NCBI GenBank assembly: GCA_030704615.1
Contig: CM060732.1
Location: 67,501,053 to 67,565,052, forward strand
Length of the DNA: 64,000 bases
Source of the DNA: Takakia lepidozioides
Lineage: Eukaryota; Streptophyta; Takakiopsida; Takakiales; Takakiaceae
Direction of reading: 5' to 3'
In this document: positions 21,063-33,854 of the stretch, one piece after another
Layout: the number at the start of each line of letters is the position of its first letter
Position numbering within the stretch: position 1 is the stretch's first letter
Position numbers and translations under genes: made by a program
The notes under the pieces: model-generated
What the model was told of the DNA's origin: nothing
The model's database searches: none
The model's input: the letters and a program-made list of their open reading frames with translations, nothing else

Positions 21063-23017
21063 CGGCGCAGGCAGATAACGTTCCCCCATAATAGGATTAT
21101 CCGATGGGCAGGGCCTAGATAGTCAGTCTAGAAATAGTCAATCCAAGTTCCACGCAATCTGGATCCGGAAACTAGATCAGCCAGTGATTGTTATTACATT
21201 GCAACTGACACTGAAACTTTGTAGGCCACTTGTTTAGCTATCACCGAGGTCGACATTGCCATTTGGTCCACTTCAAATAAAGCTTGCCACTTTCCCTTAA
21301 GCGAACACTCCATGCGGTTGTGAATGCATCTTCTTCACAGAACTTTTGTTGGCTGAAAACCCATCTCAGAAACTGTGTGATGAGATAGAGCAAAAGGGAG
21401 AGAAACAAAGGAGAAAAACGCAGTTGCCACCGAATTTCGCGGCAATAGGTGCCTCCCCTGCAAATCATCCTAGCGTTACGAAGGCATCTGCGCGGAAAAT
21501 TGGGGCAACTAAGCATTTACTCAGTTTGCATCACCCACTATCCGAGGATATAAGCAGCCCGACGTCTCTGTAGACATATGTGTTAATCACGACCACAGTT
21601 GAGGATCGAACGGAGGCCAAAACCCCAACCCCGTCCCACGTCTACCTACACCATGACCTTCATGGTGAGGACATGCAACTACCATGCAAGTGCTTGGTAG
21701 TTACGATATTGCACCTCGGCGGGAATTTTGATATATGATAGACAACTTAGCGTAGTTGCCTGCATGTCGCCATGTGTAGCTAGAGGGTGAACTGAGCTTT
21801 TGAAAGTGCTACAACTCCACGGAACTGTGTAGAGAAGAACCACTACGAGATTCAAAGGCTAGTGATCCTGACTATCCGGTTAGCAACCTTTTGGGGTCAG
21901 TTGATTGGTCTGCTCGCTTTGATCAGAAGATTATCTCACAAATTTGGTTGTTATGAACTGGGCACTAGAGCATCTCTCCGGTAGATTGGTTCTGGTGTGT
22001 CATCATGACTGTGGGATTCCCAGGGGTGTTCCGGATTAAAAATGTAGGAACAAGCTCTTGACATTTACTGTTCACATCATGTTTGGGACAAAGAGCAGAG
22101 ATCAAGAGAAAGAAATGACATCACCTGAAGTGATAACCTCTGTGGGATATAACTTAGAGCTGTTATGTGCATTTTACCCGCCAGAGTATGGAAAACCAGC
22201 CTGAAATGCCAGGCGTGTGGACACTCTCCACAACCTGATTACAGGGAGTTACTGAGAATAAGACTAGCATTTGCGTTGGACCTATGATTATACTAAGGTA
22301 CTAGTGTGACACTCGGCTGTGATTATCCCAGCATTGTCACTGTAGCACTCCACCTATGGTGATGTTAAACATGGGAATACGCTTGCTTCTGGGTGATTCC
22401 TCCTATCCTTGCACCTCCCCAAAAGTATGCAGTACACCCTCCTCTTCCTTAATGGTGACCACTTATCTTCCTTGAGCTTCAAAAGATCTGATTCTAAAAA
22501 TGCACCAGTTAGAAGCATGGCCTAGTAACACTCTATTGGCTAGCGGGAGTGTATCAAGGTGTGCCTGCACATCCAGGGTTCTTCGGCCTTCCATTTGGAA
22601 AATTTGCAAGCCCCCATAGTGTTTAACCTCCAAGAAAGCCAAGGGGATGAGCGTACTTGTTGAAATGGTCATAAAGCCATCCTTTCATGAAGTTAGCAGC
22701 TTGTAGCAGAAACTCTCCCCTTGGTTCCAATTTCCTGTCCTCCCTGTTTGTCCTGTCTTCATCTTGGACAAACCTTCTGCTCTTTCCTCCACTTCTACCT
22801 CTTCCTGATGAACCATCCAATGAGTAGCTGGATGTGGTAGATGGAAGGCTAGTGCCGCTCTGGTAACGAAGAGACTGGAGGCTCCCTTGAAAACTCCAAA
22901 CCATCACTTTCTCACCCTTCCTCTTCAGCTCTCTTTGATTGGGGTAACTCCTTCCACAAAGCCTCGGCCCAGCCTCCAGTTGCCAGTTTGTGACTGAATC
23001 TCTTGAGCACTGTACAG
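21063..23017. other. Intergenic, no gene recognised
   Basis: Short ORFs (for example 21241-21516 minus and 22623-23021 minus) show no domain. The 22623-23021 frame overlaps the end of the SDR gene out of frame. The right part is probably the 3' untranslated region of that gene. Confidence 0.5.
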
Positions 23018-26000
23018 TCAATCAAAAGGGCTGCGTATGCCCTCGAATATTGCTTGCAACCCAGACCTATAGCTAGGGTAAAGCAGTGCAATCTGGAGCT
23101 GTTCCTTGATGCGATTATTGGACACCCTCTTCTCAGGAACCTCTATACCCAGAAATTGATTTTCGCACACATTGGTGGATTCCACACCCCTGGTTGGTTC
23201 TTTATCTGAAGACTCGTGAGTATCTCTCTCCACACATTGGCTCTGCAGAAGGCTCTTTGCAAAGGCAATCACTTCAGAGTGTGGGGCTGGGTCATCATCC
23301 ACCACATTGTAGATTCTCCTGATCACAAAAATACGTAATCAGAAGGAAAGATCCCCATACAGTGTCTCCTCTGCCTCCTGCCATTTTGGGTGTAACTCTC
23401 TGGCATCAACCTCCAGTGTATGACAGGCTCCGCAATCAAGAGTTAAATGAATCATCCGTAGGATACGAACCACAACAGGTCAAATCTCTCTGAAGTGAGT
23501 GGGGAGAAGACATACAGAGCATTCCTGGATTCCATAGCTTTTATGATCACTTGGCATATGTCTGCCACATGCACACGCGATGTGTAGCGTCGTGCTTCTC
23601 GCAGCTGCTGACGCACTGACAGCTGGCGCTGGCGAACAACTGTATCTAGTGCACTGGCATCCATCCCAGATAACCCCATTGGAATTATCATCTTTTCGAA
23701 TAGACCTTCAGGTGGATGCAATCAACTGTCAACACAAGAATTTGTTATCACCTTAATCCTTCAACATCATTCAAATGGCCATAACTGTCCACATTTGCTA
23801 TGCCTACTGACTCAGTAACTGTGCTTAGTTGGTGAGACAGGAAGGCAGGAAGAGAGGATAGAAAGGAAGAAAGAAAGAATTCTGGAAAAACTGCAGTAGG
23901 GCTAAAGGCTGCAAGGGCTCAAGAAAAACAAAGAACCACAAAAGAGTAAACTGCGGAAACACAGAAATAAGAAACCACTCCAACCCAAGCGTTGCCCAAA
24001 AGAAGAGAAAGACAAAAAGAACAAAACTTTTCAGGAGAGCACCAACCTTCTGCCAGGCCCATAGATCCCTCCTAAGCGAAAAATGTGCACGCCAACACCA
24101 ATAGTCTCACCCAGCTCCAGCCAGGCTTTCTCAGCTGTGAACCTTGCCACAGCTCGCCTCTCCACAGGCTGCGGTTCCGTGCTGCAATCATGCAAAACTG
24201 ATTGTCAATATGCAAATACCCATGGCTGCTTGACGTGACATGAGCCCTGTAGAGTTAACAACTAATCAATACTGCATATTAGAAGAAATGAAACGACCTG
24301 AACTTGGAGAGAAAGACAACAAGGAGAGTGGAGACAGAGAATGACTCATAAGACGTTGTTTGCCATAGCCTGAGTGGAGACAGAGAGAGGCAGAGGCAGA
24401 GACAAAAGAGCTTTGTTGTTATGGGGTGGGGAAGGAGGGAGATGGACCTACTCTTCATCTACCCAGTTACCATGCCAGTCTCCATAAATGCCTGCAAGAC
24501 AACATCTGCATCCAAGTGAAGCACCGTCCTATTTCCCCCTTTCGTTTTCCCTACCAGACAATGAAAGGGTGCTCCCAAGCTGCCACGGGGAGTCAAAACA
24601 CAAAGCAGATATATGAGAAGTACATGGCAATGGATAGGACATCAATGACAACAGATTCTTGGCCTACCAGTTGAGGACAAAAAGCCAATCCAACAAAGCT
24701 TGCCTTGTGTTGCTGCTTGGCTGAGTTCATACCTATGGCTTGCCAGAACCTGCACTCCAACCGGCATCATAGATCTCTGAACCTATTGCAAATGATGCAA
24801 GAGAACAAACAATGGAAAGCTTTAAATCAAAAGACTCTGGCAGTGAAGTGAGTGGAAGCATTTTTGTCTTTGTTCTCCACTCTTAAACACTGTTGGGACT
24901 GAGGTCATCCAACATTACGCACCCAAACAGGGACAACATGGGCCATCCTCCAACTGGTTCAGGCCTCTGGGTTCACCAGGTTTTGTAGCAGTGCATCCTT
25001 TAGAGAATACAAAACGAAATTTGGAAAACACCAAACTCACTGTTGTCACCTACCAACTCCTGCTGACAAGTCGTTGTAACTCAAAAATAACCCTACACTT
25101 GGTATATTGACAATTTGTAATTCTTTGAGAAATGGTCGCTACATGCAGCTCCATGGGAACTACAGGAGCAGACAAGAGAAGCATGTCTGGTCTGCGAGAC
25201 AAAACCAGCAAATGAACAACACAGTGCATCCCAGTCAGTAAGGACAAGGACCAAGGGGAGTTGACATACCGGATCTTCATCCAGATCCCCTACAGGAGGT
25301 ATAGAGCTGAGTACATACGTGGCTGCATATAGCTCTCGAACTGCATAATCCCTGCCAATTGTAAACAGGATTCTTCAGAGTGCGACAGCATTTTTACCAG
25401 CAGTGCTGACTAGAATGTCATTTGAGACCTTATCTTTGAATATATCTTCATCTTATTTCCTCTCATATGTACATTGACACTAAATGGACAAGCAAAGGTC
25501 ACTGTGTGTGATAACATATCTGTGTACGGGAGAAATAAAGAAAGAAAGAAAGAGATTTTTGATGTCCACAGAAGGCCATGAGGGCCCATGGGAGAAAAAA
25601 CTTTCCAGTCTACAAATGAGTTACCAACAGAGACACCCTCCATGGAATCACATTCTCACAACATGGGCATGTGGCAGGAACTGGTACTAACTGAAGGTGT
25701 TCTCCATCGTTATCTGGGTTGAAGAAAAACGCCTGAAACCCGCAGTCCTCTAATGCTGCCCTTTTTTCATCAGTTCGGCATGTCCCTGACACTGTCCTGT
25801 AAATTGACAAGGGAACAATCAATATAAAGTCTTTCCTTCATAAGAAGCCAATATACAATGTTCAAGCAGAATAACCTTCAGATTGGGAATCAATGAGTTC
25901 ATTTCACAGCCAAACTGGTACTGATTTGATGGTACCATGAAATGTCCAGCTTGGCCCAATGGAGTTGAAGTATCAAGAAGTTGGATCATCGTAGCCTTGA

Positions 26001-27133
26001 GGCAATGGACACCACCATACTTTGGACAGAACAGGGGTGAAAGGGAAGCAGGGAAAATAGGGGGACAGACAGAATGGAGGCAAAGAGGCTACATTCAGGG
26101 GTGAGATTAAACTGGAAACAGAAGGTGATACTCACATTCTGGATTTCCAAAAGCTGAGGAGGAACCATCTTTACCATCCTCCTACTTGAACATTATATGT
26201 TGCTGAAATTGGTAGCTGTCGAACTAATTGGGCTTTTGGACAAGTAAGGGCGTCGAGAAGTCTCAAGGGATGGTGTAAAGATTGGAAAAGGCTGGTGAGA
26301 TCAGTTCCCGCCAAAGTTGATGTACAAATGAAGCTTAACCCTAGACCCTGAAATATCATCAATTGCCAATGGGAGGGTAAAAGAAAACACCAAAACAACT
26401 ATTAATTCTCCTTTCAGGTGAGGTTGCTAAGGTGAATTGGACAATGTGATTGTAAGTTTAAAGAAGAGGGAAGAAAGCTCTTTCTGTTTGAAAAAATTAT
26501 TAAGATACTCAACCTGCAACAAAGAGCAAGAACAGTGAAAGACCTCAACACCATACGAATAGCACTCTCCCAAACTCCCAGCTTTCACAAAAATTGATGG
26601 TGAAACACTCACCAGTTCTTCTTCTTGAGGCCATTAGCCAGTGCAAGAGAAGTGTAGCCCATCCCAAATATGAATATTCTCTTATCACCCTCGTTGTAAT
26701 CGCCTTCCATACTCTCCTCCAACACGCTCACTTCGTCACGTTGTCGAGCAGAACCTCTACAGCGATCGTGCTCTCTCTTTCTAGCGCTGCCTCTCTGCAT
26801 TTCTCTCCAGTACTCTACCCCACGATTCAAGAAGACGACATGTGAGGTGCAAGAGTATAAAACATCCCAGCAAGCGCTTGAGTACGATAAGAAAAAAACC
26901 CACATTTTCGTACCTCCTCTTCTTGCTCCCCTCCTGCATCTGTCCCCCACAGACCTGGCTTGCGGAATTCTCAGCAAGGGTCTCTCCACTCTAAGACACT
27001 TCCAAACTATTTTCCGACAATGCTTGTGTGAAGTAGGATAGAGAGAAGCAGGTGTGAAGCTGGAGGGGGCCGAATTTCCATCACCATGGTATCCAAGGTT
27101 TTGGATTGTGGAAGGACTGGCAAGGATCGCCAT
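23018..27133 (-). CDS. NAD(P)-binding Rossmann-fold (atypical SDR/epimerase-like) protein, multi-exon
   Basis: Supported exons are 27133-26613, 25796-25692, 25351-25270, one near 24491-24452, 24182-24047, one near 23676-23512, and 23318-23018. An exon between 25269 and 24492 is expected but unresolved. The dinucleotide-binding motif is FIFGMGYTSLALANGL in exon 1, in the place of GxGxxG. It is followed by TVSGTCRTDEKRAALEDCGF, YAATYVLSSIPPVGD, GIYGDWHGNWVDE, VHIFRLGGIYGPGR, RYTSRVHVADICQ, IYNVVDDDPAPHSEV and, at the end, LYPSYRSGLQAIFEGI. This set marks a conserved plant/cyanobacterial SDR family of unknown substrate. The ~130 residues before the Rossmann motif are rich in Ser/Arg, which fits an organellar transit peptide. 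All checked junctions keep phase and no stop interrupts the exons, so it is probably functional. The exact start Met is uncertain. Confidence 0.85.
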
Positions 27134-29486
27134 GGCAGGCTACCTTGAAAACTCTCCTTGTTGCAGAGATTCTTCTGGAAAAGGTTACACGGTGGAGTAA
27201 CCTCAAGGGCCTCTCAACTCAACACTCCCGCGTGGACACATTCCACGGTTTTTTCCGCGGGCAGAGGGCTGTAATTGAACTCTGCCCGGATCTTCACAGG
27301 TGTCGAATATCTACGTATGTTGTTTACAACAGGTAAAATCCTGGCCCTTGATCTTTCGACCGGGACAGGCATATCAAATGCAAGAAAGCTCTCGGGCAGG
27401 GAAAAACAGTTCCTGGCAGTCACTTTCTATGATGAAAATTTCTGGTTTTCTTATTGTTTTATTAGTTTTTTCTTTAGCATTTTCTTCATTACATAACCCA
27501 CCATAGTACCTGTGAGATATGACTTTTCACTCCTATGGGCTTTGTACAGATTTACATAGGTATGAAGGGTGAAACTTTCCAAGCTTCAAGAAAGCTGCAA
27601 TTTTTTCATACTTTTTGAAGATGTATGGGTAGAGCATGCTAATGCCCCACAATGTCCAAAAATTTATAGAATTGAGAAAAATATAGGACCCTAATTGTAG
27701 CATTGTTTGGAAGGAGGTACGGCCGGGCTAGTAGGCGACAATCTTTGTGCCATGTGTCTAGTCAACCCTGGATAATTGGTTCCTAAATGATCCTCGAATT
27801 TGCCCACTACAATTTTCATTAGTCGGAAGTCATCCCCATATGACAACATATGCAGATGCTATGAAGATTCTAGCACCAAATACAACGAACCGAATTAGGT
27901 CGGCTAGTAGATTAAGGGCTCAACAGTAATGTAACTCCACATTTTGTGTTTTATTGTGTTTTTGGGTCTCAAGGAGGTTTCGGGACATTAGTTGTTGGAA
28001 TGCACCTATGTGTCGAGTTCTTGTATTACATTGTGAGTCTTTGAGACGCCAATTTAGTGGATTCAATTGTGATCGTTAAAATGTTGTGTCATCTAGCTTC
28101 ATTCTTACATGCTCACATCCAAAAGATAGCTTAGTGGTTTCGGGCTCAAAAACCACATAAGTGTGTTGGATGTCAAAAATTTGTCAAAGTTCCCATCGGA
28201 AAGCAATAGCCTTTGGGGAACTCACCATAAGTTACGTTTGCTTCAACATTAAGAGTTCAGATTTTTTTTTCTTATAGATCATTTCTTGACGCAGCCAACT
28301 CTTATGGCCCTTCTCTCTTAGCTTAGGGGGTTTAATCAACTACTAGTCAACACGCAAATACTACATTTGCAAAGCACCCGCTCTATCTTTATGATGCAAA
28401 CGGGCTATAAGTAATCTCAATTTGGCAAGTAATTATTTTCTTGTGCCAACATTATTTGTCTCTTCCTAACACAAAGGTTGTGTTCGGAAGCATTGAGAGG
28501 TTTGTTTTAAGGTATAGGAGCGATATGCCTCCTCCTTTCTTTCTGTGTGTTTGTATGTTCTTATTTTTCTTCTAGTTCTCTCAATTAGTTTCCTTTCTTT
28601 TTAGGTTGGTTCTCTTGGTTTCTTGTTATCACTCTCATTTTCTATGGCTTCTTGTCATGAATTTGAAAAGAGGGGCACGTAAGAGAGAGGGTCTGCAAAT
28701 ATAGAGAGGTTGGAGTACCGATTAGAAAAATGTTTTGGCAGAATCCTCATGTACTTTGATTCTAGGCAAATGACCTACTTTGCCTCCTACCATCATTGTG
28801 AGTATTTGTATAGAACTTTGTTGGTGATAAGGCTTTTGCGCCGGTATATGTTTCACAGCTGGTTCTGTCCCTCAACATGGATAAGATTATAGCACAAATA
28901 CCTGAAATTTTCCCAACAATGGATCAGTTTCTTTTACTTCTTGGATAGGGAAGCAAGCCCAGGCCACTGTTCCAAGTGCACGGCGCTTTCCACACATTTC
29001 TGGCTATTCCAAATTGACAATATTGTGGCTAAACCCACTTTCCCGTCAAATGTTTGTTTTTCAAGTGAAAACAAGAGGGGTTTCATCCATCACGGACATA
29101 TATACACGCGGAGTCAACTCACATAATGGAATCTACGTTCATCCGAAGTTTTGCCAAAAAGAAATTTGGCGAATGAGGTGGTCTTTTTGGCGACTTAGGA
29201 AATTTGGCGATTTGGTACATGGTTGTTTTTGAAAATTTGCCGCGCCCGCTGTTTGCACCGTGCAAGGGCACAAAAATGAGTGATAATTGAGCATTTGAGG
29301 GCGTGGATGGAGGATTGACATAACATTTAATCTGCCTCTTTATTAGAAGGACTTGCTATGTTGTTATGTTTAGCTCTTTTGGGAAGTAGAGAAGGCAATG
29401 AAGTTCAAGCCCTTTAAGTCACTTTGCACAATTTTCATCTTCCCTATATGTTCCAAGATTGGGCCAAAAATTAAAGAGGAGATCAC
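27134..29486. other. Intergenic, no gene recognised
   Basis: Moderately AT-rich sequence with only short ORFs. The plus-strand frames at 27106-27506 run through the SDR promoter side and lack motifs. No repeat family or RNA gene was recognised. Confidence 0.5.
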
Positions 29487-31063
29487 GTGGAATTCCCATG
29501 TTATTGGTATATCCTGAGATCTCAGCAGTCGGATCAAAGGGCATTCATGTATGGAAGAAGGATCGATCAACTTGAGGACGAGCATATGAAGTTGGAGGAG
29601 ATTCACCTTTATTGGAGTAGTCGAGATGTACATATCGTCGCCGACAATATCTTCAAATGGAGTTGTGGGAAGCGATCCCATGATGATGGAGATGGACTAC
29701 ATCTAATTGCTCCCCAGTCTACGCAGTCTGTCAGGGTAAGTACTAATATTATTGCTCTTTTTGGTCTTTTACAGATAAGAATATGATCAATGACACATCT
29801 TTATCCTTCTCAACTTGTTGTTTTGTTTGTGTAATGCAGACGGGATCATCTGTATTCCGACCTCGGAAAACTAGAGAGGAATATAAGAGGTTATCTCAGC
29901 GTGTTATTCTAGCCAACGGGGCTGCTCATTTCTCCACTTTGGGGCTCTTAATGATGTTGTGAGGGCGTATCGACGCATGCTCATAAGAAACTACCTCATT
30001 TCATTACCGAAAATTGGGGCCAACATTGGCACGTTCATTGGATTTCTTTTCGGAACCACGCGATCGTTCTTCCAACTCAAATTTACTACTTTGTTAACAT
30101 ATATGTCATTTGCAGGTATGCCCATATCAATATGTTCTCCACGCCACAAATGCATCTCCAATTGGCGAAACAATATCGTCTAATATTGTTGACGATGTAA
30201 AAATGATCGGGCCAGAAGCTTTTCAAGGACCTGACAACTTGTTGTCTACTCAGGCATCCATTGATGTTATGGAGAGTGATCTTATCAGTGTTTCGGATGT
30301 TGTTTCGAGTCTCAAAATGTCAAAAGTTGAATCCACCGTTAGCAGGGTCGATGATTTAGCTGGGGTTGGCTGCATAGTGGAAAGCGACTCTCAATATCTT
30401 GGGGAATCCTCTTTGGAGCCGTCCTTATCCCAACAATTTCCACCAGACGCCGTCACGGGGCATCTACATGAGTCTACCGAACAATAGGTTCCATTGGTTG
30501 CAACTGTCGTTGATCGGGTCACCGGATCGCGGGGGCTGGACACCTCATATACTGAGTAGTCGGGTGATTTAATTCTATTTCATCCATGCGTTTTTTTGTT
30601 ACCGTATTTCTATTCATCCTCTGATTTTCTTTCTTTACTCTAGGCCAAAAAAGCTGCAACATATGACCTTCATGTGAAGCGGCAACTTCTGTGGGGTTGT
30701 ATTCCAATGTAATCCATTTTTTTCCGTTTGAATTCGGTTCAGGATGTGCAGAAAGAAAGAAACCGAATTCTGTTGTCAACTGTCAGCGAGAAGGTTATTG
30801 AACTCACTCATTCGCCGACTAAGGTCAGCACACCGACAAGATCGGCAAATATTTGTGCACATCCCCAACCCCCCAGAATTCTGGATGGTCCTGTATCAAG
30901 GAAACGTCACAGATCACAGCAGTCAGCAGCGGTCGTGTCCGACGATGAAAAAACAACATCTGACGTTTTATTATCTCTTCAACATTCACCTGCTCTCAGT
31001 GGTAACCCGCCTCAGAATCGAAGGGTAAATCTAGCAAAGGTAATAAGTATCTCCTTCACTTAA
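29487..31063 (+). other. Exon-like plus-strand fragments, unidentified
   Basis: 29487-29735 reads as protein (RRIDQLEDEHMKLEEIHLYW) and stops at a donor (gtaagt, about 29736). An acceptor-like tgcag at about 29839 follows. 30110-30487 is a 125-codon Ser/Asp-rich frame ending in a stop. 30728-31040 carries LSTVSEKVIELTHSPTKVST and RKRHRSQQS, and ends near a gtaata donor. These may be exons of a decayed gene or of a mobile element. No domain is recognised. Confidence 0.25.
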
Positions 31064-31380
31064 TCCTCTGTCTTATTGGTTCTGGTTTCCTAGTAATCAT
31101 TACATATATCATTTACATTGTCGACACAACTTAACACAAAGAAACCTCGCGCGATCGCGCTTGGTTGTAGGAAATTCAGAGACTCCCGATTGTGTTTGTT
31201 TGCTCAAGTCACAATTGGGTGTCGTAATGCTAAGTCAGGACCTGCTTTGCAAAATATTACATTTGAATACCAGGGTATAAAAACTAGGTAAACCACAAAA
31301 CGCAAGTATGTCGTAGCATTTTTTGAGTTGCAAGAGATACTGGAAATACTTAATTTTTGGGTCAAATAACAGAAACTAAT
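31064..31380. other. Non-coding gap before retroelement copy 2
   Basis: AT-rich DNA without an ORF. Similarity to copy 1 begins abruptly at gtgctcgaggttcag (about 31381). Confidence 0.5.
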
Positions 31381-31545
31381 GTGCTCGAGGTTCAGAATGA
31401 GTTGGTAGCCAAGGCGGCGGTGATGGATGAGGTTGGGGATTTTTCTCGGGTTGAGGAGGTCCTCAAGGATGGGATGATGGGGCAGGATGAGACATTGTCA
31501 CTGACAGAGGAGGTAGTGGTCACTGCTCAAGAGGTTGCAGCATAG
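31381..31545 (+). CDS. Linker segment ahead of Pol (copy 2)
   Basis: This is the counterpart of the copy 1 linker, sharing VLEVQ, AKAAVMDEVGD, SRVEEVLKD, MMGQD and TAQEVAA before the same UAG. The open frame extends upstream to 31357 but similarity ends at 31381. Substitutions between the copies are few, which supports a translated linker. Confidence 0.6.
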   Translation: MLEVQNELVAKAAVMDEVGDFSRVEEVLKDGMMGQDETLSLTEEVVVTAQEVAA

Positions 31546-31551
31546 CAACCA
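31543..31551 (+). promoter_or_regulatory. Putative programmed UAG readthrough site before Pol (copy 2)
   Basis: The sequence GCA TAG CAA CCA is identical to that of copy 1. The frame after the stop is open for 385 codons, through RT to 32700. Confidence 0.6.
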
Positions 31552-33854
31552 CGGGACGCGTCTTCTACCTCTAAGCCTGCTGGACTCAAGGTTGCAGTCA
31601 CGGAGGACAACTGGGAGCCTGATGTTGGACCTATAGTCACCGGAGGAGAGAGACGACGTATACGGCGGTTCTTGAGGGCTTATAGGAACTGCTTTGCCTT
31701 CAGTTTGAAGGACTTAGGAGCACTGAAGGGTCAAGAGATTCGCATTGAATTGGCTACTGACACGTCAATCTTTCGGAGACCCTATAGATACAGTGACATG
31801 GAGAGGTCCTTGATTCAGATGAGAACTCAGGACCTTTGGGAGGCTAGTTTGGTGGAGCTATCTGGGGGAGAGTATGCTTCAGCCATAGTGATGCCAGCCA
31901 AGAAGGATGTCTATGGCAATTGGACGGAGAGACGTATGTGCGGTGATTACCAGCCTGTAAATCGTCAGACCAAGTCCGATAGGTATGCCATGCCGACACC
32001 AGAGCCGTTGGGCATTGGGCATGCCAAGATCTTTAGCACTTTGGATTTACGATCCGGATATCACCAGTTGCCGATCAAGGAGGCGGATAAGCAGAAGACG
32101 ACATTCTGGGGGATCAACGAGCACGAGAAGGATTGCCTATACCAGTGGCGGTTCTTACCATTTGGGCTTAAGAACGCTCCTGCAGAGTTTCAGAGAGTCA
32201 TGGACAAGATTCTAGCAGGGGTGGAGTTTGCTCGGTGCTACATAGATGACATCATCATCTTTAGTGCTACGGTGGAGGAGCATGAGAGACACCTTCAGGT
32301 GATATTTGAGCGTTTGAGGGCGCACGGATTGAAGTTATATCCGGGGAAGTGCAAGTTTTTCCACAACCAAATTGAGTATCTGGGTCACATGATATATCCT
32401 GGAGGATTGCGGATACAGCAGACTAAAGTAGAGTCCATTGCACAGATTCCACGCCCCACGGATGTGAGCCGAGTTCGAGCTTTCATGGGATTAACAAACT
32501 ATTATAGACGGTTTGTTAAGGGATTTAGTGCCATTGCAAAGGCTCTAACCAAACTGACCAAGGTGGACCAGGAGTGGCAGTGGGAAGATGAGCAAGAACA
32601 AGCTTTTCAAGAGCTCAAGGCGAGGTTGATCTCGGCGCCCATTTTGAGACGACCTATCAGGGGGCGTCTTTTCAGCTGCATACAGATTGGAGCATGCTGA
32701 GGCTTGGAGCGGTGCTCACACAGGTGGATGATGAGGGAAGAGAGTTCGTAGTGGCTTATGTTAGCCGCTCGAACAACGCTGCAGAGACTAAATATAGCTC
32801 ATATGAGGGAGAATGTTTAGCTGCAGTTTGGGCCGTGGCACACTTCAAGTGTTATCTATACGACAATCTCTTCACCCTTGTCACGGATCACCAACCACTC
32901 AAGTGGTTGATAGAGTCAGACAAGCTTACGGGGAAGCTTGCACGGTGGGCACTCATCCTTCAAGAGTATGACTTTCAAGTTGTGCATCGACCGGGTTTGG
33001 TCAATCGGGATGCAGATGGGTTGAGTCGCAATCCATGCACGAGCCAGTAGGATGATACTGGAGCTCGGTGGCATGGTGAGACGGACGAGGATATGGTGCC
33101 CAGATGGCATGCATCTGCATTTCTTATCTTGGCAGCGGAAGACCAGGTTGGACCTGCAACAGGGATGACTGTAGATCAAGTGTCTGAGGACCCTGAGACC
33201 AGCAATGAGCAAGGTGGCGCCAAAGATATACATGAGGATTCAGCTGTGTTGGACTATCTCCGCACTGGAGATACGACAGCCACTGTGACTGCCAAGGAGA
33301 GGGATCGGATCCTACAACGAGCCAAGAGGTTCAAGTGGGAGGGGATACACGTGCTCCGAGTGTGGGAGGATGGTCGAGTGAGGATTGTGCCTCACCCAAC
33401 ACAGCGGGCATGGTTAGTGCGGCATGCCCATGAGGAGTTGGGACATTTTGGGGTGCGACGCACTCATAGTCTATTGCAGGGGCAGTATTGGTGGCATGGT
33501 ATGCACACAGAGGTGCAACAATTTGTGGCTAGGTGCATGGTGTGTGATAGGGTGCGTGCTTCATTCAACGCCCCTACTCCATAATTGCACCCTCTTCCGA
33601 TCATGGGATTGGGCTACAGGTGGAGTCTTGACTTCGCAGGGCCGTTGCCACTGACCATGCGCCACAACAGATACGTGTTGGTGATGGTGGAGCATTTCTC
33701 CAAGTGGATCGAGTTGGTTCCATTGCCTGATAAGGCTAGTGAGGGAGCTGCGTATGCATTCTTGGATTATGTACTTAGCCGATTCGGTACTCTAGCTGAG
33801 GTACTCACGGACCAAGGGAGAGAATTCTTGGGGGAGTTTCAGGCAACTGAATAA
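31546..33854 (+). pseudogene. pol: Retroelement Pol, copy 2 (RT, RNase H, partial integrase)
   Basis: The first frame (to 32700) holds RT with FLPFGLKNAPAEFQ and YIDD. A one-base deletion in the RNase H start (near 32670, against copy 1) ends it. RNase H continues from 32694 to a CAG-to-TAG stop at 33048-33050. The integrase zinc finger lies in 33093-33584, which ends at a TAA replacing a Gln codon of copy 1. The core (WSLDFAGPLP, LTDQGREFLGEFQ) runs from 33585 until unrelated sequence closes it at 33854. Compared with copy 1, most changes are synonymous, so both descend from an active family. Confidence 0.9.

Noticed and set aside
22623-23021. 132-codon minus ORF after the SDR gene
   Set aside because: It is out of frame with the SDR exon, lacks a domain and probably lies in the 3' untranslated region.
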